Shown in pieces: positions 9,328 through 18,196 of a DNA stretch of 64,000 nt. The position numbers were made by a program, and so were the translations under genes. A model generated the notes under the pieces. The model searched no databases. It worked only from the letters and a program-made list of their open reading frames with translations, and was not told where the DNA came from. Each line of letters starts with the position of its first letter. Positions within the stretch are counted from its first letter, which is position 1. Source of the stretch: Rhizobium sp. ARZ01 (GTDB lineage: Bacteria; Pseudomonadota; Alphaproteobacteria; Rhizobiales; Rhizobiaceae); contig NZ_JACVAE010000001.1 in assembly GCF_014851675.1 (NCBI RefSeq), forward strand, positions 868,001 to 932,000, read 5' to 3'.

Positions 9328-9495
9328 GGAGGAACCTCGGTCTGTTCGGATGGATGGTCGGAGAGGCGGCGCGATCGCCACGCTCTACATCCGCCGAAAC
9401 GGTGCTATTTGCAATCCGCAGCTTTTGCGGGTGAAAAATAATGTGCGCGACGGGTCGCGGCCGCAACTGGTCCGTCGGACGCCCGGCAGGGTGAA

Positions 9496-9525
9496 TTCGC
9501 AAATGTGGCAAAAATAACGTATCAT
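9496..9525 (+). promoter_or_regulatory. Candidate promoter of first CoA-binding gene
   Basis: TTCGCA (9496-9501) and TATCAT (9520-9525) are spaced by 18 nt in an AT-richer patch, about 70 bp before the gene. The -10 is good (5 of 6); the -35 is weak. Confidence 0.35.
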
Positions 9526-9596
9526 AAAGCAATGTAATGGATCGGGAGCGCGGGTTCGTATGCGCGCGCCGTCACGATAGCCCGGAGGAGGCTACG

Positions 9597-10034
9597 ATGA
9601 ACCACGATCACTACACTGGGGCCTATATTTGCAATATCCTTCGGTCGGTCCACACGATCGCCGTGGTCGGTGCATCGCCCAACCAATCCCGGCCGAGCCA
9701 TGGCGTGATGGGCTTCCTGCTCGGCAAGGGCTATCACGTCATTCCGGTCAACCCCGGGCACGCCGGGAAGATGATCCTTGGTCAGACTGTGGTCGGCCAT
9801 CTTGCCGATATCGACGAGCCGGTCGACATGGTCGATATCTTTCGGGCGTCTCCGCAATTCTCGGCGGTCGTCGACGAGGTTTTGGCGCTCGATCCCCGGC
9901 CCGCTGTGATCTGGGGCGAGTACGGGGTTCGCGACGATGCGGCAGCCGAGAAGGCAGAAGCCGTGGGCGTGCACGTCGTGATGGACCGTTCGCCGGTCAC
10001 GGAGTACCCGAGACTTGCCCGTAGCGCCTCCTGA
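9597..10034 (+). CDS. CoA-binding (YccU-type) protein, copy 1
   Basis: A 145-residue single-domain Rossmann protein of the CoA_binding_2 family (YccU-like). Motifs are IAVVGASPNQSRPSHGVMGF near residue 20 (nucleotide loop), GYHVIPVNPGHAGKMILGQ, and VDMVDIFR. A strong GGAGGAG lies 6 nt before ATG 9597. It is followed 75 bp later by a clear paralogue sharing the same motif order, so this is a tandem duplication. Related proteins bind CoA or acyl-CoA; the biochemical role is not established. Both copies precede metY. Confidence 0.8.
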   Translation: MNHDHYTGAYICNILRSVHTIAVVGASPNQSRPSHGVMGFLLGKGYHVIPVNPGHAGKMILGQTVVGHLADIDEPVDMVDIFRASPQFSAVVDEVLALDPRPAVIWGEYGVRDDAAAEKAEAVGVHVVMDRSPVTEYPRLARSAS

Positions 10035-10061
10035 TCCGCTTGACGTTACGTTAATTGCATA

Positions 10062-10090
10062 TTGACATGCGCCGCGGCCTCCACATGCTG
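10062..10090 (+). promoter_or_regulatory. Candidate promoter of second CoA-binding gene
   Basis: A perfect TTGACA (10062-10067) lies in the short gap between the two paralogues, with a poor -10 about 17-18 nt downstream (ATGCTG/TGCTGT). It suggests the second copy can be transcribed on its own. Weak evidence. Confidence 0.3.
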
Positions 10091-10109
10091 TGCGTCAATT
10101 GGAGGCAGC

Positions 10110-10538
10110 ATGAGTCACGATAGCTACACGGACTACTTTCTCACCGAAATACTGCGGGAAACCAAGGTCATCGCACTGGTCGGCGCGTCGCCCAATCCGG
10201 AGCGGCCGAGCAACCGTGTCATGGCCTTCCTGCTTCGCAAGGGGTACCGCGTGATCCCGGTCAATCCCGGCCAGGCGGGCAAGGAGATCCATGGCCAGAA
10301 GGTTTACGCCAGGCTCGCCGATATCCCGGAGCCGATCGACATGGTCGACGTCTTTCGCGCGGCTTCAGCCTTGCCGGGCGTCATTGACGAGGTGCTTGCG
10401 GTGACGCCATTGCCGAAGGCGATCTGGGGGCAGTTGTCCGTGCGCGATGACACGGCCGCCGCCCGTGCCGAGGCGGCCGGGATCAAGGTTGTGATGGATC
10501 GGTGCCCGGCAATTGAATATCCCCGGTTGATCGGATAA
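10110..10538 (+). CDS. CoA-binding (YccU-type) protein, copy 2
   Basis: A 142-residue paralogue of the preceding gene. The same landmarks occur in the same order: VIALVGASPNPERPSNRVM, GYRVIPVNPGQAGKEIHGQ, IDMVDVFR, VIDEVLAV and IWGQLSVRDD. The N-terminal MSHDSYTDYF resembles MNHDHYTGAY of copy 1. GGAGG lies 5 nt before ATG 10110. The conserved Cys in VVMDRCPAIEYPR is Ser in copy 1 (VVMDRSPVTEYPR), a likely point of functional divergence. It lies immediately upstream of metY on the same strand, 194 bp away. Confidence 0.8.
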   Translation: MSHDSYTDYFLTEILRETKVIALVGASPNPERPSNRVMAFLLRKGYRVIPVNPGQAGKEIHGQKVYARLADIPEPIDMVDVFRAASALPGVIDEVLAVTPLPKAIWGQLSVRDDTAAARAEAAGIKVVMDRCPAIEYPRLIG

Positions 10539-10608
10539 CGGTTCGCCTCGCCCGCGTCACGGCCGATCGAACTTGCCAACACATTGCTGTTTCACGGAAA
10601 AACTTTCT

Positions 10609-10637
10609 TTGACCGGCTCCAGCCGGTCTGGAATAGT
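10609..10637 (+). promoter_or_regulatory. Candidate metY promoter with embedded inverted repeat
   Basis: TTGACC (10609-10614) and AATAGT (10632-10637) are spaced by 17 nt. The perfect inverted repeat GACCGGCT/AGCCGGTC (10611-10628) occupies the -35 and spacer, where a repressor or activator could bind. An RNA hairpin role is also possible. Confidence 0.4.
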
Positions 10638-10732
10638 GCCGGGCGTTGGGTCGGCTCGCGCTGGCGCTGAACGATTTGAATGTGCGCATGTTTTCCGCTT
10701 TGGAGCAGGGGCATGCCAAGGGAGGTTTCGAT

Positions 10733-12016
10733 ATGACGAAGAACAAACCGGGCTTTGCAACGCTCGCCATCCATGCCGGCGCGGCGCCGGATCCGACGAC
10801 GGGTGCACGTACGACCCCGATCTACCAGACCACCAGCTTCGTCTTCAACGACACCGACCATGCCGCGTCGCTGTTCGGGCTGCAGGCCTTCGGCAACATC
10901 TACACCCGTATCATGAACCCGACCCAGGCGGTGCTCGAAGAGCGCGTTGCAGCGCTCGAGGGTGGCACGGCTGCGCTGGCAGTGGCGTCCGGCCATGCCG
11001 CCCAGCTCCTCGTGTTCCACACGATCATGCGTCCGGGCGACAATTTTATCGCCGCCCGCCGGCTCTATGGTGGCTCGATCAACCAGTTCGGCCATTCCTT
11101 CGCGAACTTCGACTGGCATGTCCGCTGGGCCGACACCGACAACCTTGAAAGCTTTGAAAGCCAGATCGACGACAAGACCAAGGCGATCTTCATCGAAAGC
11201 CTCGCCAATCCCGGCGGCACCTTCGTCGACATCGCGGCAATCGCAGCGGTCGCACACAAGCACGGCTTGCCGCTGATCGTCGACAACACCATGGCGACAC
11301 CCTACCTCGTCCGGCCGTTTGAGCATGGCGCAGACATCGTCGTTCACTCGCTGACGAAGTTCCTCGGCGGACATGGCAACTCGATGGGCGGCATCATCGT
11401 CGACGGCGGTACGTTCGACTGGTCGGCATCCGGCAAATATCCGGCGCTCTCCGAGCCGCGGCCTGAATATGCTGGCGTGGTGCTTCACCAGACCTTCGGC
11501 AACTTCGCCTTCGCCATCGCCTGCCGGGTGCTGGGCCTTCGCGATCTGGGGCCGGCGATTTCGCCGTTCAATGCCTTCCAGATCCTGACCGGCATCGAGA
11601 CCCTGCCGCTGCGTATGCAGCGCCACTCCGACAATGCGCTCGCTGTCGCCAAGTGGCTGAAGTCACATGACAAGGTTTCTTGGGTGAACTATTCCGGCCT
11701 GGAAAGCGATCCCAACCACGCGCTGCAGACGCGTTACTCACCGAAGGGCGCAGGCGCCGTCTTCACCTTTGGCCTGAAGGGCGGCTACGAGGCAGGCAAG
11801 CGCTTCGTCGAAGGGCTGGAAATGCTCTCGCATCTCGCAAACATCGGCGACACGCGCTCGCTGGTCATCCATCCGGCGTCTACGACGCACCGTCAGCTTT
11901 CGCCCGAGCAGCAGACGGCGGCAGGAGCGGGCCCGGATGTCGTTCGCCTGTCGATCGGCATCGAGGATGTCGCCGACATCATCGCCGACCTCGAGCAGGC
12001 GCTCGCCAAGGCATAA
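10733..12016 (+). CDS. metY: O-acetylhomoserine aminocarboxypropyltransferase
   Basis: A 427-residue PLP enzyme of the Cys/Met metabolism family, expected to make homocysteine from O-acetylhomoserine and sulfide (direct sulfhydrylation). Visible are TTPIYQTTSFVF, NIYTRIMNPTQAVLEERVAALEGG, the PLP-anchoring strand LIVDNTMATPYL, and the Schiff-base lysine in VVHSLTKFLGGHG (Lys209). Length and the GGHGNSMGG loop fit MetY better than the shorter MetZ. ATG 10733 has AAGGGAGG 7 nt upstream; an in-frame start at 10646 is rejected. The linkage with two CoA-binding proteins and a cupin is noteworthy, but their relation is inference. Confidence 0.9.
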   Translation: MTKNKPGFATLAIHAGAAPDPTTGARTTPIYQTTSFVFNDTDHAASLFGLQAFGNIYTRIMNPTQAVLEERVAALEGGTAALAVASGHAAQLLVFHTIMRPGDNFIAARRLYGGSINQFGHSFANFDWHVRWADTDNLESFESQIDDKTKAIFIESLANPGGTFVDIAAIAAVAHKHGLPLIVDNTMATPYLVRPFEHGADIVVHSLTKFLGGHGNSMGGIIVDGGTFDWSASGKYPALSEPRPEYAGVVLHQTFGNFAFAIACRVLGLRDLGPAISPFNAFQILTGIETLPLRMQRHSDNALAVAKWLKSHDKVSWVNYSGLESDPNHALQTRYSPKGAGAVFTFGLKGGYEAGKRFVEGLEMLSHLANIGDTRSLVIHPASTTHRQLSPEQQTAAGAGPDVVRLSIGIEDVADIIADLEQALAKA

Positions 12017-12104
12017 GCGTTTTTCCATCAGACCCGGCAGCCCGCTTGGAGGATCGACAGTCTTCGGCGCGGGTTGCCGAGCGGCCACGGCGATTGGATA
12101 TACC

Positions 12105-12449
12105 ATGAGCAAGACTATCGGCTTCGACATCGCAGCCATCGAACCGGAAATCGGCCGGCCGGCCGAAGAGCGGCTCATTTCCGGCAATCCGGAATTCCGC
12201 ACCTGGAACCTCGAGGAGGCCGATGGCGGCATTTACTGCGGCGTCTGGGAATCCACGCCGGGCAAGTGGCGCATCCAGTATGACGAGTGGGAGTATTTCA
12301 ACATTCTCTCCGGTCACTCGATCGTCACGTCGGATGATGGAGAGGTGCTGCACCTCAAAGCAGGAGACCGACTGATCCTCAGGCCGGGCTTTAAGGGAAC
12401 CTGGGAAGTCGTTGAAACGACCCGGAAAGACTACGTGATCCGGCTCTAA
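12105..12449 (+). CDS. Cupin-domain protein (cupin_3 / ureidoglycine-type)
   Basis: A 114-residue single cupin barrel of the cupin_3 (DUF861) family. Motifs are GGIYCGVWESTPGKW, the WEYFNILSGHSIV strand, and the second half LKAGDRLILRPGFKGTWEVVE. The family includes ureidoglycine aminohydrolase-like proteins and many uncharacterised small proteins. The full histidine metal set of classical cupins is not evident, so catalytic activity is uncertain. It starts 88 bp after the metY stop on the same strand and may be co-transcribed. The ribosome-binding site is weak. Confidence 0.75.
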   Translation: MSKTIGFDIAAIEPEIGRPAEERLISGNPEFRTWNLEEADGGIYCGVWESTPGKWRIQYDEWEYFNILSGHSIVTSDDGEVLHLKAGDRLILRPGFKGTWEVVETTRKDYVIRL

Positions 12450-12505
12450 TCCGGACGCATTCAAGTCGACTGCTTCGGTTCACAGCTTCGCTGAATCATC
12501 CCCTT

Positions 12506-12535
12506 AACGCCGCAAGCCAGTAGGCGCGCGGCGTT
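12506..12535. terminator. Inverted repeat between convergent cupin and P450 genes
   Basis: A perfect 8-bp repeat, AACGCCGC (12506-12513) and GCGGCGTT (12528-12535), lies between the convergent stops. There is no clear T-tract on either side, so it is only a plausible terminator. Confidence 0.4.
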
Positions 12536-12542
12536 AGACGCG

Positions 12543-13790
12543 TCACCATACCAGATCGAGCCGCTCCAGCCCATGGAAGTGGTAGACGTCCTTGACAACG
12601 GGCGTTTCGGCCAGCCGCATGCCCTTCAATCGCTGAAATAGGACCGGCAGCACGATGTTGAGCTCCAGCCGTGCCAGCGGCGCGCCGATGCAGAAATGGA
12701 TGCCGGCGCCGAAAGAGAGGTTCGGGCCTTCGTCGCGATCAGGGCGGAAGGTGAGGGGATCGCTGAATTTCTTCGGATCGAGATTCGCGGCGGCCAGGAT
12801 CAGCGCGACCTTGTCGCCGCGCTTGAAGGGGATGCCCTCCACGTCGACATCTTCGAGCGCATAGCGCTGGAAAATGTGGACAGGTGCGCAGATGCGCAGG
12901 GCTTCTTCGACCGTGCGCTCCGTCGTCTTCTCGTCGGCGAACATGGTCTCAGTCGAAAGGCCGCTGTCGAGGATGCTGCGCACGGCGTTGCCGATCTGGT
13001 GCACCGTCGCCTCGTGCCCGGCATTCAGCAGCACGATGGTCGTCGAGATCAACTCGTCGTCGGTGAGAAGCTGGCCCTTGTGCTCGGTGTGGATCATGTG
13101 GGTGAGGAGATCGTCGCGCGGATTGGCGCGGCGCTCGGCGATGACGGAGCGCACGTAGTCGGCAAATTCCGCCGCGGCCTTGTCCGCGGCATGCTCGTCG
13201 GCTTCCGTGCGCCCGAACATGTACATGCGCACATAGGCGTGCGACCACTTCAAGAGCTGCGGCCCCATCTCGTCCGGAATGCCGATCATCCGGGCGATCA
13301 TCGTCACTGGCACGATATCGGCGAAGGCGGACAGCAACTCGACCTTGCCGTCCTTCTCAAAGCCGTCGACCAGCTTGTTTGTCAGATCCGTGATCTCGGG
13401 GCGCAGGCGGTCGATCTGGCGCGAGACGAAGGCGCGGTTGACGAGGGTGCGAAGGCGCGTGTGCTCGGGCGGCTCCAGCTCCAGCAGCGACCAGGCCTCG
13501 GCGGCGTCGAAATGCTTCAGATGCGGCAGCGGCGCCGGCATGCCGAGTTCCTCGCGACTGGCTACATGCAGGATCTGCCGGCCGAAACGGCGGTCGCGCA
13601 GGAGCGCATTCACCTGATCATAGCCGGTGAAATACCACTGCTTCTGCTCCTCCCACCAGAAGGTCGGGGCGTGTGCGTGGAGCGCTGCGTAGACCGGGTT
13701 GGGATCGCGATAGAAGGCGGGATCGCGGGCGTCGAGGGAAACGCTGCGAGCGGCAGCGTCGATAGAGAGAAACGGAAACTGCTTGGTCAT
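12543..13790 (-). CDS. Cytochrome P450 (soluble bacterial class I type)
   Basis: A 415-residue P450 monooxygenase. All hallmark elements are present: the I-helix oxygen-activation motif NAGHEATVHQIG (residues 256-267), the K-helix ExxR (Glu296/Arg299), and the heme-thiolate loop FGAGIHFCIGAPLARLE with ligand Cys367. There is no N-terminal membrane anchor, so it is a soluble enzyme needing a ferredoxin and reductase, and neither is encoded nearby. It lies 57 bp downstream of ggt on the same strand. Substrate unknown. No good Shine-Dalgarno is seen before ATG 13790. Confidence 0.9.
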   Translation of the reverse strand: MTKQFPFLSIDAAARSVSLDARDPAFYRDPNPVYAALHAHAPTFWWEEQKQWYFTGYDQVNALLRDRRFGRQILHVASREELGMPAPLPHLKHFDAAEAWSLLELEPPEHTRLRTLVNRAFVSRQIDRLRPEITDLTNKLVDGFEKDGKVELLSAFADIVPVTMIARMIGIPDEMGPQLLKWSHAYVRMYMFGRTEADEHAADKAAAEFADYVRSVIAERRANPRDDLLTHMIHTEHKGQLLTDDELISTTIVLLNAGHEATVHQIGNAVRSILDSGLSTETMFADEKTTERTVEEALRICAPVHIFQRYALEDVDVEGIPFKRGDKVALILAAANLDPKKFSDPLTFRPDRDEGPNLSFGAGIHFCIGAPLARLELNIVLPVLFQRLKGMRLAETPVVKDVYHFHGLERLDLVW

Positions 13791-13847
13791 GCAGGAGACC
13801 TAGCCGAATTCGCGGCAGCACGGAAGGCCCGGGATCGGGCTGCTGTC

Positions 13848-15605
13848 CTACCTTCCGACGGCGATGCCTTCGCGGCGCGGATCGGCGCTGCCCTTTAAGC
13901 CGTCGGGTGTAATCTCGATGGCCTGGAGTCCGGAGTTCATTTCGCCCACCTTCACTTCGTAACCGAGAGCCTTCAGCGGCTCTGCCAGCTTCTCCGCATC
14001 CGTGCCGGCTTCAATCTCGAACGTGCCGAAGCGGTTGAGGAGGTGCGGCGTCGAGACGATCTGGCCGACATCCATGCCCCAGTCGATATAGGCGATCAAC
14101 GCCTGGGTGACGTAGCCAATGATCTGGCTGCCGCCGGGCGAGCCGATCGCAAGCAGTGGCTTGCCGTTCTTCATCACGATCGTCGGCGCCATCGACGAGC
14201 GCGGCCGCTTTCCGGGCTCGACACGGTTGGCGATCGGGACGCCGTTCTCGTGTGTATCGAAAGAAAAGTCGGTCAGTTCGTTGTTTAACAGGAAGCCGTT
14301 GGTCATCAGTCGTGAACCGAAGCCGTTTTCGATCGTCGTTGTCATGGAAACGACGTTGCCGTCCTTGTCGACGATGACGAAATGGCTTGTGGATGGGAGT
14401 TCGAGAGACGTATCCGTGCCAAACAGTTGCGCATGGTCCCACTCCGGCTCGCCGGGGAGAACCGCTTCATCGCTGAGCGCCCTGTCGCCGTCGAGCAGGG
14501 CGGCGCGCTTGCCCAGATAGTCCTTCTCCAGAAGCCCCTTGATCGGTGCCGGTACGTAGTCCGTGTCCGCGAGGTAGCGACCTCGGTCGGCGAAGGCGAG
14601 GCGCTGGGCATCACCGATGATCCGCCAGCTTTGCGGATTGTCCTTGCCGAGCCCCTTGATGTCGAAATTCTCGATCATGCCGAGCGTCTGGCCGACAGCG
14701 ACCGCGCCTGAGGACGGCGGCCCCATGCCGCAGATTTCATGCGCGCGGTAGGTGATGCAGACGGCAGGCCGTTCGCGGACACGGTAGAGTGCAAGGTCGT
14801 CCAACGCCAGCACTCCGGGGTTCCCGGCAGCCATCCGCACGGTATCGACGATCGCCTCGGCGATCGGGCCGCTATAGAAGGCGTCAGCACCGTTCATGGC
14901 GATATCCCGCAGCGTTTCGGCATAATCCGGGTTCTTCAGGAGTGCGCCGGCCTTGAGCGGCGCGCCGGCCGCATCGAAGAAGTAGGCCTTCGTTTTCTCG
15001 TAGGTCTTGAGCTTGTCGCCCTCCGCCGCAATCAGCGCGGCCAGACGCGGGGACACGGTAAACCCGGCATCGGCGAGCGCCGCAGCGGGCTCGAACAGCG
15101 TCTTCCAGTCGAGCTTTCCATATTTGTTGTGGGCGTCCTGCAGGAGCATGACAGTGCCGGGCGTGCCGACCGATCGACCGCCGACGACGGCATCGAAAAA
15201 CTCCAGCGGTTGCCCTTTTTCATCGAGAAAGAGCTTGGGAGTAGCCCTTTGTGGCGCGGTCTCGCGCCCGTCAAGCGTCGTCACGCGTTTCTTTGCTGCG
15301 TCGTAATAGACGAGGAAGGCCCCGCCGCCGAGGCCGGATGACTGCGGCTCGACGAGGCCGAGGATCGTCTGCACAACCACCGCCGCGTCGACAGCGCTGC
15401 CGCCGTGCGCAAGGATTTCCGCGCCCGTCGCTGCTGCGACCGGATTGGCGGCTGCCACCATGTAGGATTTGGCTGAGACGATCTTCGTAGTGGTCTCACC
15501 AGTCGCGTGTTCCGGTGCTGTTGTATCCGAAGCCTGTTGAGGCCAGGCCGGGGAAAATGTCAGGAATAGGGCTGCCATTGCGCATGCGAAAATTTTCGTC
15601 GGCAT
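13848..15605 (-). CDS. ggt: Gamma-glutamyltransferase (secreted)
   Basis: A 585-residue Ntn-hydrolase precursor that transfers or hydrolyses the gamma-glutamyl group of glutathione in the periplasm. ATG 15605 gives a typical signal peptide (MPTKIFACAMAALFLTFSPA, Ala-rich cleavage region) and has GGGAGG upstream. The nucleophile of the autoprocessed small subunit is Thr406 in LPSTSHFVIVDKDG. The small subunit continues with SMTTTIENGFGSRL, RPRSSMAPTIV and the oxyanion loop AIGSPGGSQIIGY. The large-subunit motif EPQSSGLGGGAFLVYYD carries the glutamate-binding region. Divergent from clpP. Confidence 0.93.
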   Translation of the reverse strand: MPTKIFACAMAALFLTFSPAWPQQASDTTAPEHATGETTTKIVSAKSYMVAAANPVAAATGAEILAHGGSAVDAAVVVQTILGLVEPQSSGLGGGAFLVYYDAAKKRVTTLDGRETAPQRATPKLFLDEKGQPLEFFDAVVGGRSVGTPGTVMLLQDAHNKYGKLDWKTLFEPAAALADAGFTVSPRLAALIAAEGDKLKTYEKTKAYFFDAAGAPLKAGALLKNPDYAETLRDIAMNGADAFYSGPIAEAIVDTVRMAAGNPGVLALDDLALYRVRERPAVCITYRAHEICGMGPPSSGAVAVGQTLGMIENFDIKGLGKDNPQSWRIIGDAQRLAFADRGRYLADTDYVPAPIKGLLEKDYLGKRAALLDGDRALSDEAVLPGEPEWDHAQLFGTDTSLELPSTSHFVIVDKDGNVVSMTTTIENGFGSRLMTNGFLLNNELTDFSFDTHENGVPIANRVEPGKRPRSSMAPTIVMKNGKPLLAIGSPGGSQIIGYVTQALIAYIDWGMDVGQIVSTPHLLNRFGTFEIEAGTDAEKLAEPLKALGYEVKVGEMNSGLQAIEITPDGLKGSADPRREGIAVGR

Positions 15606-15814
15606 GAAAGCCTCCCTCGAAATGGCCGCAATACTATGAACGGTGGGTGCCGGGGTGGCAATCGGCAACCGGGCGGAGCAATTCCGCGCTCACCTGGGGT
15701 TCGTCGGTTCATGCTTCCTTTACGCTCGCGGCCCATTGCGCTGTGGATATCGGGTTTGGGGCTTCGCCGGTTAACCGCAATCTGGCATTGACCATCGCCA
15801 AAGTTCCTGCGTGT

Positions 15815-15844
15815 CTTGAAGTGGGGCGCCTGGACACTCTATGT
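15815..15844 (+). promoter_or_regulatory. RpoH (sigma-32) type heat-shock promoter of clpP
   Basis: In the 308-bp ggt-clpP gap, CTTGAA (15815-15820) is followed after 16 nt by CTCTATGT (15837-15844), a close fit to the alphaproteobacterial RpoH pattern (CTTGAA, then C[CT]TATNT). The predicted start near 15850 leaves a leader of about 65 nt. The rest of the gap shows no gene. Confidence 0.65.
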
Positions 15845-15913
15845 AGGGAATATGAAAACTGTTGATTCCCGGCGCTTCGCAAGGGTTTCGGACCACACTG
15901 AAAAAGGTTTGCC

Positions 15914-16546
15914 ATGAGAAATCCCGTTGATACCGCCCTGGGCCTCGTGCCGATGGTTGTCGAGCAGACCAATCGCGGCGAGCGCTCCTACGACATCTTT
16001 TCCCGCCTGCTGAAGGAGCGCATCATCTTCCTGACCGGACCGGTCGAAGATTCCATGGCGACGCTCGTCTGCGCGCAGTTGCTCTTCCTCGAGGCGGAGA
16101 ACCCCAAGAAAGAGATCGCGCTCTACATCAATTCGCCCGGCGGCGTCGTCACGTCCGGCATGGCGATCTACGACACCATGCAGTTCATCAAGCCCGCCGT
16201 CTCGACGCTGTGCATTGGTCAGGCTGCCTCTATGGGCTCGCTGCTGCTCGCGGCCGGTCACAAAGACATGCGCTTCGCCACGCCGAATTCACGCATCATG
16301 GTCCATCAGCCATCCGGCGGGTTCCAGGGGCAGGCCTCGGACATCGAGCGGCATGCCAAGGACATCATCAAGATGAAGCGCCGCCTGAACGAAGTGTACG
16401 TCAAGCACTGCGGGCGGACCTACGAAGAAGTCGAGCAGACGCTGGATCGCGACCACTTCATGAGCGCTGACGAGGCTCTGGACTGGGGCTTGATCGACAG
16501 GGTGATCACGACGCGCGAGGCGGTCGAAGGTTCAGAAGGCGCTTGA
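15914..16546 (+). CDS. clpP: ATP-dependent Clp protease proteolytic subunit
   Basis: A 210-residue serine protease that forms the double-heptameric chamber fed by ClpX or ClpA. The catalytic triad has the family spacing: Ser106 in [11 protein letters not shown], His131 in [10 protein letters not shown], and Asp180 in TLDRDHFM. The N-terminal loop region [20 protein letters not shown] is intact, and a short propeptide is likely. It is transcribed towards clpX and lon behind a heat-shock-type promoter. Confidence 0.97.
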   Translation: MRNPVDTALGLVPMVVEQTNRGERSYDIFSRLLKERIIFLTGPVEDSMATLVCAQLLFLEAENPKKEIALYINSPGGVVTSGMAIYDTMQFIKPAVSTLCIGQAASMGSLLLAAGHKDMRFATPNSRIMVHQPSGGFQGQASDIERHAKDIIKMKRRLNEVYVKHCGRTYEEVEQTLDRDHFMSADEALDWGLIDRVITTREAVEGSEGA

Positions 16547-16695
16547 TTTCAAGGGCTTGGACGCGGATTGTGCGGTGTGACGCATTTGTAATGGTCCATG
16601 GGCTTTATCCGCGCGCCAAAGACGTTAATAATGGCCGTTAATGCTATGTTGGTTTGATGCATCTAGCATGCGGTTTGGTGGGGGATTCGTTGCCA

Positions 16696-16724
16696 CCGGT
16701 CGGGAGTTGTTCTTGTCCGACCGG
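16696..16724 (+). repeat. Hairpin in the clpP-clpX intergenic leader
   Basis: A perfect 8-bp inverted repeat, CCGGTCGG (16696-16703) and CCGACCGG (16717-16724), with a 13-nt loop, lies about 115 nt before clpX. A second, imperfect GC-rich hairpin follows around 16749-16770. There is no T-tract. It could stabilise or process the clpP-clpX RNA. Confidence 0.45.
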
Positions 16725-16837
16725 CCAGTACCCCAAAGAGCCTTGATGGGCCGGCAGTGCACGCCGGGCCTCCGGGTGGGTTGAGTGGTCCGCACAGCCT
16801 TGAAACGGTCTGTACGGCATGCCGGAAGGAAAGTGAT

Positions 16838-18115
16838 ATGAGCAAAGTCAGCGGCAGCAACGGCGGCGACTCGAAGAACACTCTCTACTGTTCATTCTGC
16901 GGCAAGAGCCAGCATGAGGTTCGCAAGCTGATTGCCGGGCCGACCGTGTTCATCTGCGATGAATGCGTAGAGCTGTGCATGGACATTATCCGTGAGGAGA
17001 ACAAGACCTCGATGGTGAAGTCCCGTGACGGCGTACCCACGCCGCAGGATATCATCAAAGTCCTCGACGAATATGTCATCGGCCAGCAGCAGGCCAAGCG
17101 CATCCTGTCGGTCGCCGTGCACAACCACTACAAGCGCCTGGCGCACGCCGCTAAAGGCTCGGACGTGGAACTGGCGAAGTCGAACATCATGCTCGTCGGT
17201 CCGACCGGCTGCGGCAAGACCTATCTCGCACAGACGCTGGCCCGCATTATCGACGTGCCGTTCACCATGGCCGACGCCACGACGCTGACGGAAGCCGGCT
17301 ATGTCGGTGAGGACGTCGAAAACATCATTCTGAAGCTCCTGCAGGCCGCCGACTACAACGTCGAGCGCGCGCAACGCGGCATCGTCTACATCGACGAAGT
17401 CGACAAGATTTCGCGCAAGTCCGACAACCCGTCGATCACCCGCGACGTTTCGGGCGAGGGCGTGCAGCAGGCCCTGCTGAAGATAATGGAAGGCACGGTT
17501 GCCTCGGTTCCCCCTCAGGGGGGCCGCAAGCATCCGCAGCAGGAATTCCTGCAGGTCGACACGACGAACATCCTGTTCATCTGCGGCGGCGCATTTGCCG
17601 GCCTCGACAAGATCATCTCCGCCCGTGGCGAAAAGACCTCGATCGGTTTCGGTGCGACGGTGCGTTCCCCGGAAGACCGCCGCGTCGGCGAAGTGCTGCG
17701 GGACCTCGAACCGGAGGATCTGGTGAAATTCGGCCTCATCCCGGAATTCATCGGCCGTCTGCCGGTTCTGGCGACGCTGGAAGACCTCGACGAGGATGCG
17801 CTGATCCAGATCCTGTCCGAGCCGAAGAACGCGCTGATCAAGCAGTATCAGCGCCTGTTCGAGATGGAAGACGTGGAACTGACTTTCCACGAGGACGCGC
17901 TGCGCGAGATCGCCCGCAAGGCCATCGTCCGCAAGACCGGCGCGCGCGGCCTGCGTTCCATCATGGAGAAGATCCTGCTCGACACGATGTTCGAGCTTCC
18001 GACACTGGAAGGCGTGCGCGAAGTCGTCATTTCCGACGAGGTCGTCAAGGGATCGGCCCGTCCGCTCTACATCTACTCCGAGCGTTCGGAGGAAAAGGCG
18101 AACGTATCCGCCTGA
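16838..18115 (+). CDS. clpX: ATP-dependent Clp protease ATP-binding subunit ClpX
   Basis: A 425-residue AAA+ unfoldase. The N-terminal C4 zinc domain uses Cys18, Cys21, Cys40 and Cys43. Walker A is GPTGCGKT (121-128) and Walker B is IVYIDEVDK (Asp186/Glu187). Pore loop 1 is GYVGED, and the IGF loop that docks on ClpP is in [10 protein letters not shown]. Sensor 2 is [14 protein letters not shown] 16838 has AAGGAAAG upstream; an in-frame start at 16757 lacks conservation. In S. meliloti-like bacteria the ClpXP pair controls cell-cycle regulators. Confidence 0.97.
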   Translation: MSKVSGSNGGDSKNTLYCSFCGKSQHEVRKLIAGPTVFICDECVELCMDIIREENKTSMVKSRDGVPTPQDIIKVLDEYVIGQQQAKRILSVAVHNHYKRLAHAAKGSDVELAKSNIMLVGPTGCGKTYLAQTLARIIDVPFTMADATTLTEAGYVGEDVENIILKLLQAADYNVERAQRGIVYIDEVDKISRKSDNPSITRDVSGEGVQQALLKIMEGTVASVPPQGGRKHPQQEFLQVDTTNILFICGGAFAGLDKIISARGEKTSIGFGATVRSPEDRRVGEVLRDLEPEDLVKFGLIPEFIGRLPVLATLEDLDEDALIQILSEPKNALIKQYQRLFEMEDVELTFHEDALREIARKAIVRKTGARGLRSIMEKILLDTMFELPTLEGVREVVISDEVVKGSARPLYIYSERSEEKANVSA

Positions 18116-18134
18116 TTTCCTGCTGCGCTCATGC

Positions 18135-18157
18135 AAGGCCCGCCACAGGCGGGTCTT
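18135..18157 (+). terminator. Probable clpX terminator
   Basis: A hairpin with stem AAGGCCCGCC (18135-18144) and GGCGGGTCTT (18148-18157; one G-T pair) and a 3-nt loop lies 20 nt after the clpX stop. There is no long T-run downstream, so termination may be partial. Confidence 0.55.
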
Positions 18158-18196
18158 CGCATATCGGGCGTACGCCAGAATATTGCGTTGGATGTC

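Noticed and set aside
10539..10732. Possible SAM-II riboswitch in the metY leader (a GATTTGAA stretch before an AAGGGAGG)
   Set aside because: The conserved pseudoknot sequences, including the CTAAA segment before the ribosome-binding site, cannot be found, and the stems do not pair.
16614..16652. TTAA repeats upstream of clpX as a CtrA site
   Set aside because: The spacing is 9 nt rather than 7, and the flanking bases do not fit.
16631..16655. RpoH-like -10 (GCTATGTT) before clpX
   Set aside because: No CTTGAA-type -35 occurs at the right distance; clpX may be read from the clpP promoter.
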